A stretch of 26,808 nucleotides of DNA from Firmicutes bacterium UBA1393 (GTDB lineage Bacteria; Bacillota; DTU025). Below are positions 7,232-14,474 of the stretch, one piece after another. The stretch lies in NCBI GenBank assembly GCA_002305255.1, contig DBQN01000083.1, positions 1,677-28,484 on the forward strand. The letters run 5' to 3'. The notes beneath the pieces were generated by a model. It was given only the letters and a program-made list of their open reading frames with translations, was not told where the DNA came from and made no database searches. Every line of letters begins with the position of its first letter. The first letter of the stretch is position 1. The position numbers and the translations under genes are program-made.

Positions 7232-8953
7232 CTAGCTGCCCGACTCCACGATGTCCTTGAGTACCATTTCCACTGTGGTTCTGCCATTCCACTCGTTGAC
7301 CTCCAGCGAATATGCCACATCGACCTCTGCCGCCTGGCGCGCCACCTTGGAATGGCTGGACCCCATCCTGAATCCTATTCCATCGACAACCCTCTGGCCC
7401 CTGCCAAGCTTGACCCGGAGATGACGTCCTTCCGTGCCCACCTGCCTGCTGTCGAGCACCAGCATGTTACGGCTCACGAACACCGGAGTCGGGTTGCCCA
7501 GGCCGAACGGCTCCAGCCGTGACAGCTCAAGAGCAAGCTCCAGCCTTATATCGTCCTCGCTCAGTTCACCGTCTACCTTCATCGTAGGTACAAGATCGCC
7601 GCGGCTGAGGCGATCACATCCCAGCTCGTTGAGGCGCTGGCGGAACGCCTCAAGTTCACTTGACTTGATGGACAGACCGGCCGCCTGGGCGTGACCTCCA
7701 TACTTCAGCAGAAGGTCAGAACATTCGCCCAAAGCTTCATACAAGTTGAACCCCGGTATGCTCCGACCCGAACCGCGCCCCACATCGCCCTCGAAGGCCA
7801 CCAGCACGGTGGGCCTGAAGGTCAGCTCAGCGATCTTGGAAGCCACGATACCTATCACGCCGCTGTGCCAGTCAGTCGAACCCAGTACTATCGCGCCGGT
7901 GGAGTTGACGTTCATCTTGCTCACCGGCTCCCATGCCTGCTTGAGGATGTCGAACTCGATCTGCTGCCTGCGTCGATTCTCCTCGTCGAGCATCCCGGCA
8001 AGGCGCGCCGCCTCCTCGGCAGAGTCGGTGAGGAACAGCTTCGCTCCGAGGCCTGGGTCGCCGAGCCGGCCGGCGGCGTTGACTCGCGGCCCGATAGAGA
8101 AACTGATATGCCCGGCCTTGATCTGGCGTCCGCCAAGGTCAGAGCATTCAATCAGGCTCTTGATTCCCAGGTTGGGCGTGGACGCCATCATGGCCAGGCC
8201 CTTACTGACGATGACGCGATTCTCATCCACCAGCGGCACCACATCGGCCACGGTGCCCAAGGCGACGATATCGAGGAATCGCTGCGGATCGGCCTCGGGG
8301 GCATGCGGCGCGAACCTATCCCAGAAGGCGGATGCCAGCTTGAACGCAACGCCCACGCCTGCGAGCCCATCGAAGGGATAGCTGCTCTCGCTTCGCTTCG
8401 GATTGATCACCGCGGAGCACACGGGAAGACTGTCGCCGGTCTCGTGGTGATCCGTGACAATCACGTCTACCCCAAGCGACGAGGCCAGGGCGACTTCTTC
8501 ATGTGCCGTGATGCCGCAGTCTACAGTGATTAGAAGCTTGATTCCGTCAGCGGCGGCGCGCTCCACGGCTTCAGCATTCAAGCCATAACCTTCAGCTAGC
8601 CTGTTCGGGATGTAGTAGTCGACGTTGGCATTGGAGGCGCGCAGCACCGACACGAGCAGTGCGACGGCCGTGATACCATCGACGTCGTAGTCGCCATAGA
8701 TGCGTATGGGCTCGCCTGCCTCCACAGCACGCGCCAGCCTCGCCGCGGCTACGTCCATGTCAGGCAGCGCAAACGGATCATGCAGCCTCGAGAGGTCCGG
8801 ATTGAGAAACTCCTCAACGGCAGCGGGCGTTGTCAGCCCCCGTGAACACAGCACCCTGGCAAACGCCGGCGACACCCTGCATTGCCTCGATATGTCGCGT
8901 GCCTGTTGTTCGTCGTATGCCGAAAAAGCCCACACGGTTCTTCTTCGCGCCAT
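7232..8953 (-). CDS. recJ: Single-stranded-DNA-specific 5'-3' exonuclease RecJ
   Basis: 573 aa, close to the Escherichia coli length and shorter than Bacillus RecJ, which has an extra C-terminal domain. DHH-family phosphoesterase motifs are intact: YGDYDVDG (86-93), VTVDCG-type segment ITVDCGI (142-148), TDHH (167-170), GPRVNAAGRLGD, DWHSGVIGIVASK and GGHAQAAGLS, followed by an OB-like DNA-binding region ending in FGLGNPTPVF and beyond. It acts in recombination and mismatch/base-excision repair. ATG 8953 is preceded by AAGGTGGGG. It is followed 20 nt later by rel, and both RecJ and RarA in this window act on DNA repair and replication forks. Confidence 0.95.
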   Translation of the reverse strand: MARRRTVWAFSAYDEQQARDISRQCRVSPAFARVLCSRGLTTPAAVEEFLNPDLSRLHDPFALPDMDVAAARLARAVEAGEPIRIYGDYDVDGITAVALLVSVLRASNANVDYYIPNRLAEGYGLNAEAVERAAADGIKLLITVDCGITAHEEVALASSLGVDVIVTDHHETGDSLPVCSAVINPKRSESSYPFDGLAGVGVAFKLASAFWDRFAPHAPEADPQRFLDIVALGTVADVVPLVDENRVIVSKGLAMMASTPNLGIKSLIECSDLGGRQIKAGHISFSIGPRVNAAGRLGDPGLGAKLFLTDSAEEAARLAGMLDEENRRRQQIEFDILKQAWEPVSKMNVNSTGAIVLGSTDWHSGVIGIVASKIAELTFRPTVLVAFEGDVGRGSGRSIPGFNLYEALGECSDLLLKYGGHAQAAGLSIKSSELEAFRQRLNELGCDRLSRGDLVPTMKVDGELSEDDIRLELALELSRLEPFGLGNPTPVFVSRNMLVLDSRQVGTEGRHLRVKLGRGQRVVDGIGFRMGSSHSKVARQAAEVDVAYSLEVNEWNGRTTVEMVLKDIVESGS

Positions 8954-8989
8954 GTTGTCCCCACCTTATTCAGGTAGGATTCGACTAAC

Positions 8990-9020
8990 AGCAGGGGTTC
9001 ACCTGCTTCATGCCTGAAGC
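8990..9020 (-). repeat. Two overlapping, mutually exclusive hairpins before recJ
   Basis: On the minus strand GCTTCA/TGAAGC (9020-9015 with 9010-9005, 4-nt loop) and AGCAGG/CCTGCT (9007-9002 with 8995-8990, 6-nt loop) share three bases, so only one can form. They fill the 79-nt gap between the VWA gene and recJ. No T-run follows. They may be a weak terminator or a small attenuation-like switch; no promoter for recJ was recognised in the gap. Confidence 0.3.
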
Positions 9021-9032
9021 GCACTGCCGCGG

Positions 9033-10757
9033 TCAGCTGCCAAGCCTGCCTCTCTCCTCCACAACGAGCTTTGCCAGGAGATCGCGGTCGAACTCCTCCA
9101 CTATGTAAAGGGTACCGCGCGCCTCCTCAGCCAGGCGCTTGAGGAACGACTTGTTGGGAGAAAGGCCTATGCATGTGAACGGAATGCCGGCTTCCCGAAC
9201 CTTCTCGGCCGCAGTCAGAGCGTCTCTGGCCGGATCAGACGTGTAGTAGTTCATCGTGGGTATACCGTCGGTAAGCAGCACCAGCATGGTCCGGACGGTG
9301 CCCTTCGCAACAAGGAGCCTCGCCGCCTGCTCAATGCCGGCCGCCATGGGGGTCAGACCCCTTGGCCTCACCGTTGCCAGGCCTGCCTCGAGGGCACGCG
9401 CAGAACGCGCCCCCACCACGTGCGCGGTGACGTCCCTGTCTTGAAACGTAAGCACGCTCACCCTGTCACGGCACGAGTAGAATACGTGTCTGGCCAGGTG
9501 TCGGGCAGCCTGGATCCTCGAACCGGCCATGCTAGCGCTGGCGTCTATGAGCAGACAGATATCCATCGGCCGTCGGCGTCTTGGAAGCGACACCATCAGA
9601 TCCTCCGGCGCGGGCCGCGCCAACGATCCGGTGATCGCACACCTCTTCGACCACTGGATGACGGTGGCCGGAACTGAGATCGCCTCTCCAGCCGCGTCGG
9701 CGCGGGGCACCTCCCGTTTCGGCCTGGGCTTGCCGCGGGCAGCCGCGTGGCGGCCCTCGGAGTAATCGCATCTATCGAGGGGCAGCTTCGACGGCGACAC
9801 TGCTCTCCGGATTATCCTGCGCATCTTCACTTCGAGCTCGCGTGCGGCCTTCCGTATGAACCTCGCCAGAGCGTCGCCCTTTTTGGTGGTGGTCAACGAC
9901 GACCCGTCGCCCCGCACAAGGCCCATGGCCCTGAGCCTCGCGACGATCGCTTCGCTGTCACCGTACTCCCTGTCGAGGAAGGAGTACGGGCTCTCCCGGC
10001 GGCCTCCAGCCGAGAGCTGCTCAAGGAAGCTGCGCAGAGCGTCGACTGAGCCAAAGTCGCTGGCAGCGTCGAGCGCCTGCTGCGTCAGATTTTCTTCGCG
10101 CTGGTGCGCGTGGCCACCTTCCTCCCGCAGGATCGAGTCGGTGGCTGCTGTGTAGGGGTCAAGATCGAGCGGGGTGCCTGATTCAAAAGCTATGTTGTGC
10201 AGGTGTTCTACCTTACGCAGCTCACAGTGGCACGCCATAATGGCCTGCTCGATGCCTCGCACTGCAAGGTAGACGAAACCCTCGGCACCGCCCGGCAAGA
10301 GCGCTGCCACGTGCACGTGGCCACGGTGCGCGTTCCTGAGAGACTGCTTGCCCCCGAAGCTGAGACTGCCGGTTACTCGGCCCCCGCCCATGGCCGTCTG
10401 CACATCAACGGCATCGGCCAGCACAGGCTCGGCGCCGGTGACGCGGCACTCGGCGGCCCACTCATCTACAGCCCGCCTGAGCGCTGCCGCCACGGCGACC
10501 TGACTCACCTCGCCCAACGAGTGGAACACATCTATGTGCACCACCTGGTCTCGCACGCGCCTGCCGTAGAATGCCGCACCGGCGTCAACCGCCGACCTGA
10601 CCTGAACGTCGTTTGGCTGCGATGCATCGACAACGTGCACACGCCTTGACACGACTGCCGTCTCGCCCACGCGCGCTCCCTTGCCGTCTCCCAGAAGCTC
10701 GCTGAGGCGCACAGCAAAGGCTTGAAGATCGGGTCCGCTCGGCCCGCTGTCGCTCAA
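9033..10757 (-). CDS. VWA-domain (MIDAS) protein paired with a BchI/MoxR-like ATPase
   Basis: 574 aa. The C-terminal ~185 residues form a von Willebrand factor A domain: MIDAS motif DASAS in CLLIDASASMAG, the Thr of RGLTPMAAGI and the Asp of VLLTDGIPT are all present, so it should bind Mg2+. The N-terminal ~390 residues are not recognised; they hold a possible winged-helix-like stretch (ALRSFLEQLSAGG ... IVARLRAMGLV) and a basic segment. No signal peptide or membrane segment is seen. TTG 10757 overlaps the ATPase stop as TTGA, with GGAGG 7 nt upstream inside the last ATPase codons, so translation is coupled. VWA proteins of this kind act with AAA+ partners to remodel or load metals into targets (BchI/BchD, CobS/CobT, MoxR systems); the target here is unknown. 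Confidence 0.85.
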   Translation of the reverse strand: MSDSGPSGPDLQAFAVRLSELLGDGKGARVGETAVVSRRVHVVDASQPNDVQVRSAVDAGAAFYGRRVRDQVVHIDVFHSLGEVSQVAVAAALRRAVDEWAAECRVTGAEPVLADAVDVQTAMGGGRVTGSLSFGGKQSLRNAHRGHVHVAALLPGGAEGFVYLAVRGIEQAIMACHCELRKVEHLHNIAFESGTPLDLDPYTAATDSILREEGGHAHQREENLTQQALDAASDFGSVDALRSFLEQLSAGGRRESPYSFLDREYGDSEAIVARLRAMGLVRGDGSSLTTTKKGDALARFIRKAARELEVKMRRIIRRAVSPSKLPLDRCDYSEGRHAAARGKPRPKREVPRADAAGEAISVPATVIQWSKRCAITGSLARPAPEDLMVSLPRRRRPMDICLLIDASASMAGSRIQAARHLARHVFYSCRDRVSVLTFQDRDVTAHVVGARSARALEAGLATVRPRGLTPMAAGIEQAARLLVAKGTVRTMLVLLTDGIPTMNYYTSDPARDALTAAEKVREAGIPFTCIGLSPNKSFLKRLAEEARGTLYIVEEFDRDLLAKLVVEERGRLGS

Positions 10758-12451
10758 GCAAGGTCCTCCTCGCCGAAGACTGCTTTGGGCACGACCTCGT
10801 CAATGGGCACCGCCCGCGTCTCCGGGCATACAGCCTGCGGCATAGGTTGTTCCTGAGACTGCCGGGCCTGGTCCCCCGCCTGGCGTTGATCCTGATCCCG
10901 TCCGTGGGCCTGGCCCCGGTCGTAGTCGCTCTGAGGCGCCGGCCGGTTCGGACGCTGAAGCTGAGGTTGCCCTCGAAGCTGCCCGCGGCGTTGTGAGGTT
11001 CCTGATCGCGGCGTTGTGTCTCGGCCGGCGCGAGCGGCGCCGCCGGGTGTGCAATCGGGCCTTACGCGGTCGAGGAGACCCCTGAGCATGGCACGGAGGC
11101 CTGCGTCTGCCGCATAGTCGCCACCCGCGCCTGCAGCGCCCCCGTCGTCGGCTCCCGCGGCGGAATGACCCGCACGACCGTCCCTCGCCTGCTGCGCTGC
11201 GCCTCCTGCGCTTTGCCCTGCTTCTGGCCCTGCTCCCGCCCCTGCCCCTGCCGACCCGGCAACCGCCCCGGAGGATCGAGCGGCTCGGGCCCCGCCCGCC
11301 TTCGCCATGAGGGCCGCAACGGAATCGCGAGGCTCAGGGAATCGGTCGGCCATGGTGTCGAGCATGCGCAGCACCCCTGCGGCCTGAGCTACCTCGACCC
11401 TGTGGCGAAGTGCCATGGGCATGACGGCCTTGAGATCACTGAAGCTCACCGCGGTTCTGCCGGTGAGTGCTGCCCGACATCGGGCGGCTGTGCGCACTGA
11501 CTCCATGGCCCTGATGCTTTCAATGTCGAAGTCCACATAGAGAGATGCGAGGCAATCGAGGATCTCGTCGGGGAACTTCACGACTGGGGCAAGCATGGCA
11601 GCGGTCGCAAGTCTCCTTCCCACTGCGCCGCCATCTGACGGGCCATCCAGGTCAGGCAGGCCAAGGGACCCTGGCCCCCTCAGCGCCGCTCCGGCCATCG
11701 ACCCGGCTACGGCCCCGAACGCCGCCCCAACCGCCCCCGACGCCAGTGCGAAATCCGCGACGTCAAGGATCTGACGAATCATCGCCGACTCGTGCGTACG
11801 CCCGATCTCAACGCACAGATCGAACCTGTCGGACAGCTGGCGCCTTACATCCTCCAGGGGGCCCGGCTCTTCATCCGGGTTTGATGCCGCCCAGACACTG
11901 CACTCAACGGGGAGGGTCAGCACCGGCAGGCCCGACTCTTCTATCTGCACCCTTCCGGGCTTAGTGCCCATGGTGTCGAGGAGGACGTCGGTGAGTTCCG
12001 GAGAGGTATCGGCCAGCCTGTTCACTTCATCGACGAACAGGATCCCACGGTTGGCCCGGGGAATGGTGCCGACGAGCATGGCGGCTTCTGGCGACGCCTG
12101 CCCGACGACTCTGGCCAGGTCTATACTGCCGATCACGGTGCCGAGTTTGGCCGAGTGGGATATCTCGAGGAAAGGCATGGCCACGAGCTCTGTGTCAAAG
12201 GAGTCGCCCCCTCTATGCTCGGGGCAGTGGGGCGCAGTCGGCCGGCAGTTGTGAGGGCATCCCTTGATACGCTCGATGGGCGGGAGGATTGACGTGGCAG
12301 ACCGCATGATAGTCGTCTTGCCGGTTCCCCTGACTCCCTCCGCATGTACGTGAAGAGGCCGGCCGGCAAGGGTCGACACGATGGATATCTCCACGGCAGT
12401 GAAGAGGGCAAGGTTTCCTTCATGTCGGACCAGGTTGTTGTAGCAGCGCAA
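10754..12451 (-). CDS. BchI/MoxR-like AAA+ ATPase with long disordered tail
   Basis: 565 aa. The ATPase core has Walker A GVRGTGKTT (39-47), a Cys/His cluster (C65, C69, H75, C76, H79) placed as in many bacterial Mg-chelatase BchI proteins, the GTVIGSIDL segment, ANRGILFVDEVNRL Walker B (about 137-142), SNPDEE sensor region and RRQLSDRFDL arginine-finger region. After a helical domain, residues about 390-545 become an Ala/Gly-rich and then Gln/Arg-rich low-complexity tail, ending in an acidic C-terminus. The start is TTG 12451, with GGAGGGG 5 nt upstream; the frame is open to 12583 but that would overlap the HD gene. It is coupled to the downstream VWA gene. No chelatase catalytic subunit (BchH/CobN) is in the window, so a chelatase role is not supported. 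Confidence 0.87.
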   Translation of the reverse strand: MRCYNNLVRHEGNLALFTAVEISIVSTLAGRPLHVHAEGVRGTGKTTIMRSATSILPPIERIKGCPHNCRPTAPHCPEHRGGDSFDTELVAMPFLEISHSAKLGTVIGSIDLARVVGQASPEAAMLVGTIPRANRGILFVDEVNRLADTSPELTDVLLDTMGTKPGRVQIEESGLPVLTLPVECSVWAASNPDEEPGPLEDVRRQLSDRFDLCVEIGRTHESAMIRQILDVADFALASGAVGAAFGAVAGSMAGAALRGPGSLGLPDLDGPSDGGAVGRRLATAAMLAPVVKFPDEILDCLASLYVDFDIESIRAMESVRTAARCRAALTGRTAVSFSDLKAVMPMALRHRVEVAQAAGVLRMLDTMADRFPEPRDSVAALMAKAGGARAARSSGAVAGSAGAGAGAGPEAGQSAGGAAQQARDGRAGHSAAGADDGGAAGAGGDYAADAGLRAMLRGLLDRVRPDCTPGGAARAGRDTTPRSGTSQRRGQLRGQPQLQRPNRPAPQSDYDRGQAHGRDQDQRQAGDQARQSQEQPMPQAVCPETRAVPIDEVVPKAVFGEEDLA

Positions 12452-12493
12452 TACTACCCCTCCGTGCTTCGTGAGTGTCGGGAGTAGTATTGC
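12448..12493 (-). promoter_or_regulatory. Inverted repeat covering the ATPase start codon
   Basis: Perfect 10-bp arms (12493-12484 and 12457-12448), a 26-nt loop and two further pairs beyond one mismatch. In the mRNA the TTG start lies inside the 3' arm and the GGAGGGG site abuts it in the loop. The hairpin lies in the 62-nt gap after the HD gene and would limit ribosome entry unless opened, so it is a candidate translational control element. Confidence 0.55.
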
Positions 12494-12513
12494 TCTCCGC
12501 CATTGCCACGATT

Positions 12514-13173
12514 CTACAGCAGCACGGCCCCGTTTATCTCGATCTTGAACACGCAACCAAGCACCTGGGCCGCCTTTCGGCACATGGTCATCCTGGTGAG
12601 GAATATCTCGAAGTATTCCATTACCGGGCAGATGGTGATGTCGATGGTTATGTTGAGAGTGATGATCTTCTTCTCGGCATCGACGTCGAGGAACGACCTC
12701 TCGGCCGCATACGACACGCGGTCATGTATGTCCATGCCAGTGACGTCCTTCTTCCTCACGCGCGTTCTATGGACGTCGCTCTTGTCGGCGAGGATCACCG
12801 CGGCCGACACCTCGTTCACCGGGTGCCCGTACTCCTCTTCGTGATTGCCCACCGCAGCCATGATGATCGCCAGCTCGCCGTGGTCCATGCCGAGCCTGCT
12901 CAACATGGGCATTACCAGCGCCGCGCTGCTCTGGCCGTGGTGGTCGCGGGACACGACGTTCCCTATGTCGTGCAGATATCCCGCGATGCCTGCCAGCTCA
13001 GCAGAGCGAGGCGGGTATCCCAGTCTCTCAAGGACGTTATGGGCTATGCTCGACACAAGCCCGGCGTGCCGGTAGCCGTGCTCCGTGTAGCCCATCGCCT
13101 CAAGATTAAGGCTGGCCCGCTTCATGAACGCGTCTATCTGCGGATCCTGCTTGATGTCTTTGAGTGATAGCAT
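12514..13173 (-). CDS. HD-domain phosphohydrolase
   Basis: 219 aa, soluble. HD-superfamily metal ligands are present: H36 (YRHAG), H68-D69 (YLHDIGN), H78/H79, H111 (GNHEEE) and D130/D133 (ADKSD). The C-terminal half (DIHDRVSYA, then VMEYFEIFLTRMTMCRKAA) matches, from memory, a family conserved in Bacillota and Thermotogae that usually carries no more than a generic phosphohydrolase name. Substrate unknown. ATG 13173 has GAAGGAGG 12 nt upstream, slightly far; an in-frame ATT one codon before would be closer. It lies upstream of the AAA+ and VWA genes and may regulate or act with them, which is inference from position only. Confidence 0.9.
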   Translation of the reverse strand: MLSLKDIKQDPQIDAFMKRASLNLEAMGYTEHGYRHAGLVSSIAHNVLERLGYPPRSAELAGIAGYLHDIGNVVSRDHHGQSSAALVMPMLSRLGMDHGELAIIMAAVGNHEEEYGHPVNEVSAAVILADKSDVHRTRVRKKDVTGMDIHDRVSYAAERSFLDVDAEKKIITLNITIDITICPVMEYFEIFLTRMTMCRKAAQVLGCVFKIEINGAVLL

Positions 13174-13263
13174 AATAAGATCGTGCCTCCTTCAGGCATA
13201 AGTGAAACAGGCCTCGCTGGCAGTGCGGCGTGGCCTGCAACCAGTGACCGGCGTTGGCCGGCG

Positions 13264-14055
13264 CTACATGTAGTCTATGGCAAACTGGTCTATCGGTCCA
13301 TACGGGACAAACAACGTCCACTCCAGCGACTTGACCTGCTGTCCTGCCAGGGCCGGGTCGCTTGTCCAGTAAGGGAATATGGCGAAGGTCCTCATGGATG
13401 CCCCGGGAGGCAAGGGCGACTCCGGAACATACGCAGGCAGCTTGGAGAAGTATCTCTGCCACTTCGTGCCGTCGAGCGTCACCATGTAGAACGCCTCCAG
13501 CGACGGGTATATGTAGCAGGTGTCAGTGTCAGAGGTGTTCTCCACCAGCATGTCGATTTTGACCTCAGGCGGAACCTCAAGGAAGCCCAGTACCGTCAGG
13601 CGCACACTGCCTATCGTAACGGCCCCGGAGAACAACCCTTTCTTGTATGACGACGAGATCCAGTCTTCGCCGACCATCTTGTTATCGACAACGACGTACT
13701 TGCCGTCCTTGCTCCTGAGCTTGACATACCTCAGCCTGGTGTGGCCCTCGGCATTGGTGTAGTAGACCTTTGCCCTGACGCTCTCGCCCGTGATCGCGGA
13801 TTCTACTCTGTCTACCGAGCGGATGCCGTCGGTAGACCCTTGCCGTGCGGCCACATACTCCACCCATGACAGCGCAGCCTCATCTGCCATGGTCCTTGCC
13901 TTTGACCACTCTTCCTTCTGGAAGGCGGTCACGAAGTCTGATGCAGTCTGCTCAGCCAGTGACAGGTCCTTTGCGTCCGAGCTCGCCCCGGCGGTCAAGG
14001 GCACGGTGACGATGGCCAGGAGCGCAAGGCACACAAACGCCAGCGTTCTGCGCAT
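13264..14055 (-). CDS. Exported protein of unknown function (NTF2-like N-terminal region)
   Basis: 263 aa with a clear Sec signal peptide (MRRTLAF then a hydrophobic core to about residue 20, probable cleavage after AGA near residue 24). Residues about 30-115 have the pattern of small NTF2-like domains (SLAEQTASDFVTAFQKEEWSKARTMADEA, ending YVVVDNKMVGEDW). The C-terminal half looks like a beta-sandwich (VRLTVLGFLEVPPEVKIDMLVENTSDTDTCYIYP, then WTLFVPYG). No membrane anchor or lipobox cysteine is seen. Function not recognised. ATG 14055 has GGGAGG 7 nt upstream; the gene starts 28 nt after yajC and is followed by the HD gene after 90 nt, in which only a short CCGGC/GCCGG hairpin (13248-13261) is visible. 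Confidence 0.85.
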   Translation of the reverse strand: MRRTLAFVCLALLAIVTVPLTAGASSDAKDLSLAEQTASDFVTAFQKEEWSKARTMADEAALSWVEYVAARQGSTDGIRSVDRVESAITGESVRAKVYYTNAEGHTRLRYVKLRSKDGKYVVVDNKMVGEDWISSSYKKGLFSGAVTIGSVRLTVLGFLEVPPEVKIDMLVENTSDTDTCYIYPSLEAFYMVTLDGTKWQRYFSKLPAYVPESPLPPGASMRTFAIFPYWTSDPALAGQQVKSLEWTLFVPYGPIDQFAIDYM

Positions 14056-14083
14056 GGTCGATCCTCCCAGCTGCCCTCACGGC

Positions 14084-14437
14084 TTAAGCCTCGGGGGCTT
14101 CTTTCTCCTTGGGCGAGTTGTCCTTGCCGATGACATCCTGTACTGCCCACTTGGCCATCCTGACGACAATGCGCTCCGGACCCTGAGACACATTGACTAT
14201 GACTGCGTCGTCCTTTATGTCGATGATCTCGCCGAAGATGCCCCCGACGGTGACTATCCTGTTGCCCTTCCTGAGGTTGGCCATCATCGTCTCGCGCTTC
14301 TTCTGCTGGGCCTTCTGCGGACGGATCACCATGAAGTACATCACGCCCAGTAGAATCGCAAATGGCATCAGTGCTCCGAGTAGGCTTCCAGTGCCCGTGG
14401 CAGGTGCTGCCGTTCCAATTGCCGTTGCCAGCTGCAT
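14084..14437 (-). CDS. yajC: Preprotein translocase subunit YajC
   Basis: 117 aa. A single membrane segment near residues 20-40 ends in the family hallmark YFMVIRPQ, followed by a basic cytoplasmic stretch (KAQQKKRETMMANLRKGNRIVTVGGIFGEI). YajC associates with SecDF in the Sec pathway. The start is taken as ATG 14437 because GGAGGT lies 9 nt upstream; the earlier in-frame ATG (14461) has no ribosome binding site. It follows tgt by 37 nt, the tgt-yajC order common in bacteria, though no secD/secF follows here. Confidence 0.93.
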   Translation of the reverse strand: MQLATAIGTAAPATGTGSLLGALMPFAILLGVMYFMVIRPQKAQQKKRETMMANLRKGNRIVTVGGIFGEIIDIKDDAVIVNVSQGPERIVVRMAKWAVQDVIGKDNSPKEKEAPEA

Positions 14438-14474
14438 CAGTCGATTACCTCCGTTTCCCATCTGGATATGCGCT

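Noticed and set aside
11196..11280. Tandem repeat or mobile element in the GC-rich stretch of the AAA+ gene
   Set aside because: The repeats are short Ala/Gly codon runs in frame; no inverted ends, target duplications or transposase are seen.
11000..12451. Mg-chelatase or cobaltochelatase annotation for the AAA+/VWA pair
   Set aside because: The ATPase is BchI-like, but no catalytic chelatase subunit or tetrapyrrole gene is present, so the narrower name is unsupported.
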